Positions 44,028-53,068 of a DNA stretch of 64,000 nt are shown here, piece by piece (position 1 is the first letter of the stretch; each line of letters begins with the position of its first letter). Source of the stretch: Arenibacter echinorum (GTDB lineage: Bacteria; Bacteroidota; Bacteroidia; Flavobacteriales; Flavobacteriaceae); the NCBI RefSeq assembly GCF_003259375.1, contig NZ_QLLN01000006.1, forward strand, positions 62,001-126,000, read 5' to 3'. A model generated the notes under the pieces. The model ran no database searches. It was not told the DNA's origin and was given only the letters and a program-made list of their open reading frames with translations. The translations under genes and the position numbers were made by a program.

Positions 44028-45584
44028 TTACAGACCTTCCATGAGGGCTGGTATCCTGAACTTTTCAATGCTGGGTTCGGTATGCTGGCTTTCCAATATT
44101 TTGGCTGCTTTTTCCAGTATTTCCGGATGTTGATCCGCCACGTTTGTTGTTTCCTTTATATCTGTTCTAAGATTATACAGTTCCAAGGTAGGCTTATTCT
44201 TTGTGTCCTTCAGATGGGTTTTTACCAGCTTCCAATCGCCCATTCTAATAGCCAACTGTCCTCCATATTCCGGAAACTCCCAATAAAGAAAATCGTGTTT
44301 CTTTTGATTCTCTTGAGAAAGCATGGTGGGTAAAAAACTTACCCCATCCGTATAGCTTGGTTTTTCATAACCCGCAACATCGGCCAAAGTGGCCATTACA
44401 TCATAATGTACAGAAATATGATCCGTTTTACTGGCCGCTTTTATTTGTCCTGGCCAAGTTGCAATCATAGGTACCCGAATCCCACCTTCATAAACAAAGC
44501 CTTTACCTCTACCATACTCACTTCTAAAAGGTTTTGCACTATCAAACCAAGGCGAGTCGGTTCCACCATTAAAAGTGGGCCCATTGTCCGAAGTAAATAT
44601 AATAAGGGTATTGTCATAGAGTCCGTCCTCCTTCAATTTGGCAACCAGTTTTCCTATATTCTCATCCAGGTAAGAAACCATGGCAGCATAACCGGCTCGG
44701 GGGTTTTGATGAGGAAAATATCCTCTTTCCCCTAAGTAGGGTTCTTCTTCCCCAAATTTATTTTTATAATAATCCACCCATTTTTGTGGAGCTTGTATGG
44801 CCGCATGCGGTATTGGTGTGGCCCAATAGATAAAAAATGGGTTCTCCTTATTTCTATCTACAAAGCCTTTAAGCTCATTAAACATAAGATCGGGTGCATA
44901 GTCGTTCAATGTATAGGGCGCATAACTCTCCGGATCGTTGATATCTGCTCCTTTAGGCAATTTGGTATTTGGGGCAATGGTATCATTGTTTAAATGAACC
45001 CTATTTTCATTCTTGTACAAATGCAATGGATAATAGGTGTGGGCCTGTCGCTGACAATTATATCCGAAAAAGAAATCGAAGCCCATTTTTGTGGGAATGG
45101 AATTGGTATGGGGTGCGCCCAATCCCCATTTACCGAACATGGCCGTACCGTAACCCACTTCCTTTAACTTTTTAGCTATGGTAACGGTGCTATCAGGCAT
45201 AGGGCGTTGTCCCTCCAAAACGGAATCTTTGGCCATGGCCCTATAATTCCATACCTCCCCACGTTCTCCCCATTCCTCATTGCCACGAATATGTGCATGC
45301 CCGGAATGGGTACCGGTCAACAACATATAACGTGCAGGGGCACACACAGGAGCACTGGTATAATGCTGGGTAAACAACATCCCTTCTTTGGCCAGGGCAT
45401 CAATATTGGGGGTCTCGATTTTTTCCTGTCCATAGGCCCCAACTTCAGCATAGCCCAGATCATCAGCGAGAATGTAGATAATATTTGGTTTTCGGGATTC
45501 CTCGGAAAGGCCTTCCTTTTTACTTTCATCCTTACAAGAAAATAGGACTAATGGAATTAGGATTAAAAAGGTTATTTTTTTCAT
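44028..45584 (-). CDS. S1-family sulfatase (Cys-type), surface lipoprotein
   Basis: 518 residues from the ATG at 45584, which gives a clean lipoprotein signal ending LVLFSC, followed by KDESKK (surface-export pattern); a longer upstream frame adds 26 residues with no signal function. The alkaline-phosphatase-like core has NIIYILADDLGYAEVGAYG (metal-binding DD), the maturation motif CAPAR with C81 converted to formylglycine, GKWGLG, PHAAIQAP and TSDNGP. It hydrolyses sulfate esters on carbohydrate. The HSGHAHIRGN segment places it among carbohydrate-specific S1 enzymes; the subfamily cannot be given safely by eye. The FGE downstream in the operon is its probable activator. Confidence 0.92.
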   Translation of the reverse strand: MKKITFLILIPLVLFSCKDESKKEGLSEESRKPNIIYILADDLGYAEVGAYGQEKIETPNIDALAKEGMLFTQHYTSAPVCAPARYMLLTGTHSGHAHIRGNEEWGERGEVWNYRAMAKDSVLEGQRPMPDSTVTIAKKLKEVGYGTAMFGKWGLGAPHTNSIPTKMGFDFFFGYNCQRQAHTYYPLHLYKNENRVHLNNDTIAPNTKLPKGADINDPESYAPYTLNDYAPDLMFNELKGFVDRNKENPFFIYWATPIPHAAIQAPQKWVDYYKNKFGEEEPYLGERGYFPHQNPRAGYAAMVSYLDENIGKLVAKLKEDGLYDNTLIIFTSDNGPTFNGGTDSPWFDSAKPFRSEYGRGKGFVYEGGIRVPMIATWPGQIKAASKTDHISVHYDVMATLADVAGYEKPSYTDGVSFLPTMLSQENQKKHDFLYWEFPEYGGQLAIRMGDWKLVKTHLKDTKNKPTLELYNLRTDIKETTNVADQHPEILEKAAKILESQHTEPSIEKFRIPALMEGL

Positions 45585-45730
45585 TCTTAGTTTATTTCTG
45601 GTTTTTGGTTTTTGGTAAAGGATTCTGGCTTCCAAGGAATCAACGATACTCCATACAATCAACTTCCCACATTCCCTTTAGGCCAATACTTTGGAATAAT
45701 TTCAAATTAACACATTTCTAAATTGATATG

Positions 45731-47092
45731 CTACTGTTGTATTGGTTTCTCAAGAAGTGAAAAATCTATCGCAGGTGCTACACCGTTAGCCGTCCTTTCA
45801 TGAAAGGTATCTATAATAGTCTGTTCATTAAAAAATCCACAATTCTTCATAAAAAATTTGTTTCCAATTGCCCCTCCTGCATAATCTTCCCTAGAACCTT
45901 TCCTAGCGGTGGCGTCTGCCGTAAATTTAGCCTTGGTAAGTTCGTGCCACTGTCCTTTGCTATCCATAATCCATTGGTTGGTATATTCTCCCATTCTGGA
46001 AATATGGCCTACTTCTGTCCTGAAGTTTTCTAGAAAAGAATGTGGTCTTTTTAAATAGGTGGAAGTATGTGGTCTTCTAAAACTAGCTATTAAATTCCAT
46101 TTTTTCGTTTCTACATCATAGAAATAGGCCGTGTAATCAGTAGAATTATTTACAGATGGTTCGCCTTTTAATAAAAATCTATAGGTATTGCCAGCTTTCC
46201 AATTGAACACCTTATAGCTTTGTCCTCCAGAGCCTTCGTTGCCAAATTCGCCTGTAGTTACTCCTTCCCCTTTGCCTAGCAAAATAATCTTATACTCTTC
46301 CGGAATACTTTTGGGGTCCTGGGTTTCAAACGGACTCCAGACTGAAAACAGGATCCTCCTCTCTGTCTCCGAATTTACCTGCATGCCAAAATAACCCTCT
46401 CCGAAGCCGTTGGCCATATAATAGGATCCAATAACATCCTCATTTTCGGGCACTGTTATTTCATTATAAAACCAAAGAATGTCTGTATTTTCAGGAGTGG
46501 TGTAGGTTAAATGTACAGATGGCCCTCTTCTGCCCCAATAAAAATCTTCCTTTACATAAGTAAGCTTACCATTGGCTGCCTGTCCGCCTATAAGTACCTC
46601 ATTGACATCCCCATAATTGCTTGCTGTTTTTTCCATTCCCTGTAGTTCCACAAAGTGATAACCAGGTGTGGTAATTTTAAAAACCCCTACATCAACTGTT
46701 TCGAAATCTTTATCGGATACTTCAATCTCCTTGGTGGTTCCGTCCAAGGAAACTCTGATTTTGGAAATACCATCATTAACCTTAAGGTTTAGCCCCACAT
46801 TCAATTGCCCTACTTGATCAGTTTTAAAATAAGTTCTTATAACCGTATTTGCATCATTCCAATTCCTTATCCCCTCATCAGAAATAAGATGGCGATTATC
46901 TCTTACTTCATTTACTACCCAGCTATTGCCTCCTGGCTTTATGTTATCGGTTAAGCTCAATTTTTCCAAGGATATCTCTTCTGAATTATCCTGCTTGGAC
47001 AAGGTTGTACAGGAACCTACCATAAATAATAGGCCCAATCCTAATAAGTTTTTATATCCTTTACTACTTAGCATACTACTTTTAGTAGCCAT
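45731..47092 (-). CDS. DUF3472 (with DUF5077) lipoprotein
   Basis: About 453 residues from ATG 47092; ATG 47074 is also good. The open frame extends to a GTG at 47182 overlapping the HTCS stop as GTGA, but the added 30 residues look non-functional. The lipoprotein signal ends FMVGSC. The DUF5077-type segment (about residues 50-165 of the mature chain) precedes the DUF3472 domain (about 190-440: SVHLTYTTPENTDILWFYNEITVPE, YYMANGFGEGYFGMQVN, FSVWSPFETQDP, GSRED). These domains recur with glycoside hydrolases and sulfatases in Bacteroidota loci; the activity is not known to me. First gene downstream of the HTCS. Confidence 0.85.
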   Translation of the reverse strand: MATKSSMLSSKGYKNLLGLGLLFMVGSCTTLSKQDNSEEISLEKLSLTDNIKPGGNSWVVNEVRDNRHLISDEGIRNWNDANTVIRTYFKTDQVGQLNVGLNLKVNDGISKIRVSLDGTTKEIEVSDKDFETVDVGVFKITTPGYHFVELQGMEKTASNYGDVNEVLIGGQAANGKLTYVKEDFYWGRRGPSVHLTYTTPENTDILWFYNEITVPENEDVIGSYYMANGFGEGYFGMQVNSETERRILFSVWSPFETQDPKSIPEEYKIILLGKGEGVTTGEFGNEGSGGQSYKVFNWKAGNTYRFLLKGEPSVNNSTDYTAYFYDVETKKWNLIASFRRPHTSTYLKRPHSFLENFRTEVGHISRMGEYTNQWIMDSKGQWHELTKAKFTADATARKGSREDYAGGAIGNKFFMKNCGFFNEQTIIDTFHERTANGVAPAIDFSLLEKPIQQ

Positions 47093-47178
47093 TTTAAAAA
47101 ACTTGGAGCCAACATTGGTTATTGCCATCATTTTAATCATCGTAATTGTTATGGTTATTTTTAAATTTTTTGTCCTAT

Positions 47179-50100
47179 TCACTTTAATTTAAATCCCTCT
47201 ATATGGTCTACTTTACCCTTTAACTTTCTAGGGCTCTTGCCAAACTCCTTTTTAAAGCATTTCGAGAAATACTTCGGGTCGTTAAACCCCACCAAGAATG
47301 CAGCCTCGGATACGGAGTAATTACAATCGCTAATTAAAACAGCCGCCTTTTTAAGACGCATGGTTCTAACAAAATCCACTATTTTCTTCCCTGTCAACCC
47401 CTGAAATTTTCTATAAATAGCAGAATAGCTCATGTTTAGATCGTGTGACAGATCCTCGGTCTTAAAATCTGGATTACTAATCTGATTTTCCACAAGACTT
47501 ACCAGATTTTCAAGAAAAACTTCATCCTGGGACCTACTTCCTCCTTTTTTGGGGGTAGTAATCAAGTCGTTCTTATATTTCATAATTAACCGATCACTAC
47601 GGGTAATGATATTATTCACCTTTAGAACCAGTTCATTGATATTAAAGGGTTTATTTATATATTCCACCGCCCCTGCCCGCAATCCCAAAATTTTATTTTT
47701 TGCTGCTTTTTTGGCGGTAAGAAGTATAATTGGGATATGGGTAGTAAGCTCGTTTCTTTGGAGTATTTTGCTCATTTCAATACCATCTATTTTTGGCATC
47801 ATAATATCGCTAATGATTAGGTCAGGGTTGTGCTCCAGAGCCAAGGCATAACCCTCTTCCCCATTTTCTGCCAAGAGAACATTATAGTAATCATTAAAAA
47901 TATCTTTCAAGGATATTTGTAGTTCATAATTATCCTCTACTACTAATATGGTCTTCCCCAGTTTAGCTGAACTAGTACCTATATTCTCCTCCTTCAATTC
48001 ATATTCAACCTCCTCAACTTCCATTATAGCCTCTTCCAAGCTTAACTCATTTTGTACACTTTCATTCTTATTTTTATCAATAGGAAAGCTTACACTAAAA
48101 CAAGTTCCCTTAACCGGGTCCGATTTCACATCGATCTTCCCATGGTGTAGATCTACCAGTTCTTTGGTAAGGGCCAAGCCTATGCCTGTTCCCATTTTTT
48201 GCTGCCCTGAATCTGCCTGATAAAACAATTGAAAAATATTTTTTAGCTCCTCATTTGGAATACCCGGTCCCGAATCGGTAACGGATATTTTTACATTTCT
48301 ATCCCAGTCCTCCACAATTACATCCAATAATATAGTCCCTCCTTTAGGTGTAAATTTGAAGGCATTGGATAGAAGGTTAAAGAAAATATGTTCCATTTTA
48401 TCTTTATCATACCACATTTTCAACTCATCACTGGGGTAGCTGCATTTAAAATTGATACCCTTGAACAAGGCTTGCTCCTCAAAGGAGCTGGTTATTTCTG
48501 ATAGATCGGAAACTAAATTGTGTTCCGCCGCTCGTAATACCAGCTTCTCCAATTCCTTGTCCCGTAGAGAAGTCAATTCAAATACAATTCGCGACAACCG
48601 ATTCGCATTGTTGGAAATTAACCTGAGACGTTGTTGCAACAGTACATTGCCACTTTTCATAGCACGTTGTAACATGTTTTCCAAGGGAATCAAAATCAAG
48701 GTCAAGGGGGTTTGGATTTCGTGGGACATCTTGGCAAAGAAATCCATTTTTAGGGCATAAAGCTCCCTTTCATGTTTATGTTCCAGCTCATCGGCAATTA
48801 CCCTGTTCCTAAGTCTTATCCAGATGACCATACCATAAAGTAGGCCAATAATTAAAAACAAATAAATTATCTGGGCGAGATTTGATCTCCAAAATGGGCG
48901 TAAAATGCGTATAGCAACCGATGTTTCTTTTATATCCCATTCCCCATTACCAGTACTGGCCTTCACCTCAAAAACGTAATTCCCGGGAGGTATATTGGTA
49001 TAAGTTGCCAGACGTTCCTTTTCGGAATCTATCCAGTTGTCATTAAACCCTTTAAGTCTATAGGCATAATTGTAATTGGAAAACAACACATTGTCTATTG
49101 CCAAAAAACGAAAGGAAAATGATGATTGATCATGATCTAGTTCCAATACCTCCAAGGCCTCCACCCCATCGGTAATTTGTTCCGGAATAACATTTATTGC
49201 AGGCTGGTTGAGGATATCAATATCTTCAATGAATAATTTAGCTACTGTTTCTTCTTTTTTGATTTGATTAGGTTTAAAGTAGCTTACCCCATTTAGCCCC
49301 CCAAAATATATATTTCCATCCCATCCCAAAAACGCACTTCGCTGCATAAAGGAATCATCTTGAAGTCCATCTATTTTTTGAAACACCCGCGATATAGAAT
49401 CCCTAATATTTATATGCCAAATACCTGTGGTTGAACCCAACCATAAATTATCAAGGTCTTCCAATATTACGGACCTAAAAATGGTGTTATCATATATTCC
49501 CTTGATTTTTATTTTTTCAACTTGTTGATTTTCAATACTGAATTTCACCAACTCTCCACTTACCATTACCAACCATATGGCATCCGCATTACTTGCCGCA
49601 ATAGACCAGATATCATAATTATTATTTGTAATTAAAGTATCGTTAACATGTTTAAACCGGGTAAAATTGGATTTGGCAATATCGATTCCGTCCTCATTGA
49701 ACCTAAATAACCCTCCTCCATTGTAAGCAAGCCAAACTGTCCCTAAGGTATCTTCTACAACAGACTGGGAAATAGACCCAACCAAGCCGGCTGTCCCATT
49801 TTCAAAACGTGCCAACAATTTGTTTCTTTCCGAAAACAAATAAATTCCCATGTCGGTCGTCACCCATAATCTACCTTTGGAGTCTTTAAAAATAAATCGA
49901 ACGTCCAAAACCATATTGTTCTTGGAATTGCTCAAAGGCAGCTTAGAGAACCTACCATTACGGGTATTATACACCCACAGTCCATTTTTATAGGTCCCTA
50001 TCCAAATATTACCATTACTGTCCTCATTGATAGAGTGGATATAAAACCCCTTACTTTGGGCCAAATTGTTGAAAAATTGCTCTTCAACTCCATTTGTGGC

Positions 50101-51270
50101 CACCTTGGTAATACCGTCCCCATCTGTCCCTATCCAAAGTGTTCCATCATTCGCTCTAAAGGAAGACAACACCCGTGCAGGGCTTCCCTTTACCCCCCCA
50201 GAATGATAGTTTATCTGATTATTCTTATTTCTTAATATGTTTAAATCCCCATAATTGGTTAGTACCCATAAATTGTTCTTCAGATCTTCATTTATACCGA
50301 TCACGGTATTGGTACTTAAGGAAAACCCATTAAGATGATTGTGTTTATATATAGTCAATTCCCCAGACTCCGTGTCCAACCTGTACAGGCCATTCCCATC
50401 CGTTCCCAACCAAATAAAACCATTTACATCACAATACATTGATATAAATAACTCATTTAGCTGACTACGCCATTGTTCATTTATAATCTCGTCCTGAACA
50501 AAGGATTCTTTATCAAAATCATAAACCACTATCCCATGCCCCACATAGGACGAACCGATCCATAGTCTATTTTTTTTGTCAAGGAGCAGAAGGTTGTTAT
50601 CTGCCAAGGTATAGTCATAGGGTACCTCCAAGGTCTCCAGACGTTTGGTTCCCAAATAATAAATATAAAGCGGCCCCTTATAGGTGCTTACTATAAGTTG
50701 GTCGGATTTTCTAACGACCAGGGAATTAACTTCATTGAGACCTAAAGAATTAACTGGAATCGTGGTAATGCTATCCAAAATTCCCTTGCTGTGGTTATAG
50801 GAATATATTGACCCTTTTTCGGTGGCCAGCCAAATAACACCATTGTCCTCGTTGACAATAGTGACCTTTTGCTTCTTCTGAAATCCCTTAACGGAATAGT
50901 CTATGGATAAAAACTTTCCATTTTTCTCCAAATAGGATATTTGCCCATTCATGGATAAGGCCCAAATTACCCCCTTGGCATCCCTAAATATTTTTTTTAA
51001 TTCATCTGAAGAAGTGTCCTCCCCAAAAATTGACTCCTTGGGAGTGAATTCAAAATTATAACCATCGTATTTGGAGATACCTTCTGCATGTGCCAACCAA
51101 ACAAAACCAAGGCTATCCTGAACGGTATGAGTAACCTTTATATTACGGTTATCCAATTTACTGGAAAGGTGGATAAAATTGGAAGAATGCTGTCCTGATA
51201 CATAGGACCAGCAAAACAGACCCAATACATATAGAGCATAAATTTTATTCCTATTTAACTTCTTGTTCAA
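47179..51270 (-). CDS. Hybrid two-component system sensor/regulator (HTCS) with AraC output
   Basis: 1363 residues in the full HTCS order: signal peptide 1-26, two seven-bladed Reg_prop beta-propellers (about 30-720, repeats such as DSLGFVWLAHAEGISKYDG), a Y_Y_Y domain (about 735-795), one membrane helix (about 798-820), HisKA with H850 in SHEIQTP (Gln in place of the common Arg), HATPase_c (N box near 968, DSGPGIP near 1000, GTGIGLAL near 1030), a receiver with D1155 in SDIMMP, and an AraC HTH (about 1250-1350). HTCS proteins bind a specific oligosaccharide in the periplasm and turn on their utilisation locus. Divergent to GH109/SusCD and overlapping the DUF3472 frame, so it probably governs both arms. 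Confidence 0.94.
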   Translation of the reverse strand: MNKKLNRNKIYALYVLGLFCWSYVSGQHSSNFIHLSSKLDNRNIKVTHTVQDSLGFVWLAHAEGISKYDGYNFEFTPKESIFGEDTSSDELKKIFRDAKGVIWALSMNGQISYLEKNGKFLSIDYSVKGFQKKQKVTIVNEDNGVIWLATEKGSIYSYNHSKGILDSITTIPVNSLGLNEVNSLVVRKSDQLIVSTYKGPLYIYYLGTKRLETLEVPYDYTLADNNLLLLDKKNRLWIGSSYVGHGIVVYDFDKESFVQDEIINEQWRSQLNELFISMYCDVNGFIWLGTDGNGLYRLDTESGELTIYKHNHLNGFSLSTNTVIGINEDLKNNLWVLTNYGDLNILRNKNNQINYHSGGVKGSPARVLSSFRANDGTLWIGTDGDGITKVATNGVEEQFFNNLAQSKGFYIHSINEDSNGNIWIGTYKNGLWVYNTRNGRFSKLPLSNSKNNMVLDVRFIFKDSKGRLWVTTDMGIYLFSERNKLLARFENGTAGLVGSISQSVVEDTLGTVWLAYNGGGLFRFNEDGIDIAKSNFTRFKHVNDTLITNNNYDIWSIAASNADAIWLVMVSGELVKFSIENQQVEKIKIKGIYDNTIFRSVILEDLDNLWLGSTTGIWHINIRDSISRVFQKIDGLQDDSFMQRSAFLGWDGNIYFGGLNGVSYFKPNQIKKEETVAKLFIEDIDILNQPAINVIPEQITDGVEALEVLELDHDQSSFSFRFLAIDNVLFSNYNYAYRLKGFNDNWIDSEKERLATYTNIPPGNYVFEVKASTGNGEWDIKETSVAIRILRPFWRSNLAQIIYLFLIIGLLYGMVIWIRLRNRVIADELEHKHERELYALKMDFFAKMSHEIQTPLTLILIPLENMLQRAMKSGNVLLQQRLRLISNNANRLSRIVFELTSLRDKELEKLVLRAAEHNLVSDLSEITSSFEEQALFKGINFKCSYPSDELKMWYDKDKMEHIFFNLLSNAFKFTPKGGTILLDVIVEDWDRNVKISVTDSGPGIPNEELKNIFQLFYQADSGQQKMGTGIGLALTKELVDLHHGKIDVKSDPVKGTCFSVSFPIDKNKNESVQNELSLEEAIMEVEEVEYELKEENIGTSSAKLGKTILVVEDNYELQISLKDIFNDYYNVLLAENGEEGYALALEHNPDLIISDIMMPKIDGIEMSKILQRNELTTHIPIILLTAKKAAKNKILGLRAGAVEYINKPFNINELVLKVNNIITRSDRLIMKYKNDLITTPKKGGSRSQDEVFLENLVSLVENQISNPDFKTEDLSHDLNMSYSAIYRKFQGLTGKKIVDFVRTMRLKKAAVLISDCNYSVSEAAFLVGFNDPKYFSKCFKKEFGKSPRKLKGKVDHIEGFKLK

Positions 51271-51312
51271 GCTACTTAAATTTCAATTAATCCTTCCTAA
51301 TTCTTTCCGAAA

Positions 51313-51320
51313 CAAATGTA
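51313..51320 (-). promoter_or_regulatory. Candidate -7 element of the HTCS promoter
   Basis: Minus-strand TACATTTG matches TAnnTTTG, 42 bases ahead of the HTCS start. The nearest TTG upstream gives a spacer of only 14, so the -33 element is doubtful. Confidence 0.3.
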
Positions 51321-51496
51321 CCCAATATTGGCGTCAACTTAAAGGAGGTATTTTTTGCAAAAAGGTGGAAAAAAACTTCAAATATCGAAATAATCCGAAA
51401 ATTTACCCCTAGAACGCCAATAAAGAACACTTAAATAATTAACACAATATTAATATTTGCGGAACATTAACAACAAGTATCTGTATTACGTAAAAT

Positions 51497-52861
51497 ATGA
51501 ACCAAAGAAGAAATTTTATTAAGAAAACGGCCATTACAGGAGCTGGTATAGCGCTATTGCCTAATCTAAGTTTAGGAAAAGGCCTTATAAAAGATACCCA
51601 AAAAATAAGAGTGGGTGTAATTGGTGTTGGACTAAGGGGAACCAATCATTTGGACAACCTATTGAAAAGAACGGATGTTGTGGTAACTGCCATTTGTGAC
51701 ATAGACCAAAACCGCATCGATATAGCACAAGATCATATTATAAAAGCTGGGCAAAAAAAGGCCAAGGCCTTCGGAAAAAATGAGCAGGATTACAAAAATC
51801 TGTTGGCACTGGCAGAAATTGATGCAGTGGTCATTGCCACTCCATGGTTATGGCATACCAAGATGGCGGTAGACTCCATGAAAGCCGGGAAATATACCGG
51901 CCTTGAAGTTTCGGCTGCCAATACGCTTGAGGAATGTTGGGACTTGGTGAATACACATGAAGAAACTGGTTCCCACCTCATGATATTGGAAAATGTAAAC
52001 TACAGACGGGATGTGCTTGCCGTATTAAATATGGTTAAACAGAATGTCTTTGGAGAACTATTGCATTTCAGATGTGGATATCAGCACGATCTGCGTGGGG
52101 TAAAATTCAATGACGGTAAAACGGCCTACGGAAAAGGTGCCGAATTTGGTGCCAAAGGTATTTCCGAATCGGCCTGGAGGACACAACACTCTTTATTGAG
52201 AAATGCAGATGTCTATCCAACCCATGGTCTTGGACCAGTAGCTGTTATGGCAGATATCAACAGGGGCAATCGTTTTCTATCGCTTACCTCACATGCCACC
52301 AAAGGTGTTGGACTACATAAATACATTGTAGATACTGCAGGTGAAAATCACCCCAATGCCAAATTAAAATTTAAGCAGGGAGATATCATTACCTCTACTA
52401 TAGAAACCTCCAATGGGGAGACCATCATAGTTACCCATAATGTAAATAATCCCCACCCTTACTCCTTAGGATTCAAAGTTCAGGGAGCTCAAGGACTTAC
52501 AGACTTCGACTACCACACGCAACGAATCCATATTGAGGGCACCACTGAGGGCCATGGATGGGAGAATATGGATTCCTGGTTCGAAAAATATGACCATCCA
52601 CTTTGGAAAAAATACGGAAGCAGTGCTACGGAAGCTGGTCATGGAGGTATAGATTTTTATGTAATGAACGCCTTTATAGAGTCGGCCAAAGAAAATATTG
52701 CGCCACCTATGGATGCATATGATGCTGCTGCATGGAGTGCGGTTACACCACTTTCCGAACTATCTATAGAAAACAATGGGGAACCACAGGATTTCCCAGA
52801 TTTTACCAGAGGTACTTGGATAAAAAGAAAACCATATAACTGGATAAAGGACACATATTAA
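51497..52861 (+). CDS. GH109-like Gfo/Idh/MocA protein (candidate alpha-N-acetylgalactosaminidase)
   Basis: 454 residues. A Tat-type leader (QRRNFIKKTAITGAGIALL) is followed by a Rossmann domain (about 36-170, IRVGVIGVGLRGTNHLDNLL) and the C-terminal alpha/beta domain. YPTHGLGPVA with Y240 and H243 matches the GH109 active-site segment, in which NAD-dependent redox chemistry cleaves alpha-GalNAc. The sequence around HDLRGVKFNDG and AWRTQHSLLRNADVYPTHGLG is close to GH109 rather than generic oxidoreductases. Close to GH20 and sulfatase genes, this points to GalNAc-containing substrates. A generic sugar oxidoreductase remains possible. Confidence 0.85.
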   Translation: MNQRRNFIKKTAITGAGIALLPNLSLGKGLIKDTQKIRVGVIGVGLRGTNHLDNLLKRTDVVVTAICDIDQNRIDIAQDHIIKAGQKKAKAFGKNEQDYKNLLALAEIDAVVIATPWLWHTKMAVDSMKAGKYTGLEVSAANTLEECWDLVNTHEETGSHLMILENVNYRRDVLAVLNMVKQNVFGELLHFRCGYQHDLRGVKFNDGKTAYGKGAEFGAKGISESAWRTQHSLLRNADVYPTHGLGPVAVMADINRGNRFLSLTSHATKGVGLHKYIVDTAGENHPNAKLKFKQGDIITSTIETSNGETIIVTHNVNNPHPYSLGFKVQGAQGLTDFDYHTQRIHIEGTTEGHGWENMDSWFEKYDHPLWKKYGSSATEAGHGGIDFYVMNAFIESAKENIAPPMDAYDAAAWSAVTPLSELSIENNGEPQDFPDFTRGTWIKRKPYNWIKDTY

Positions 52862-52911
52862 GTTGTGAATATTGAATTACCCATTGAGTTGTTTGAGTTA
52901 GTTGTTTTTCA

Positions 52912-52941
52912 AAACCCATTTCATGAAAATGGAATGGGTTT
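52912..52941 (+). terminator. GAAA-capped hairpin behind the GH109-like gene
   Basis: Arms 52912-52924 and 52929-52941 pair over 13 positions with one G-U, capped by a GAAA loop. No strong T run follows, so it may be a 3'-end stabiliser or a leader element for SusC instead of a classical terminator. Confidence 0.45.
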
Positions 52942-53068
52942 AAAAAGTAGCCGACACTACATCAAAATAAAACCCAAATAGAATATGAACAGAAGCATTT
53001 AAAAAAATTAACTCCACAAGAATTTTTCAAACTTTAACATCAACCGATTATTAATTTAAACTAGATCA

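Noticed and set aside
45585-45662. 26-codon extension of the sulfatase
   Set aside because: It would put charged residues ahead of a clean lipoprotein signal; ATG 45584 is the natural start.
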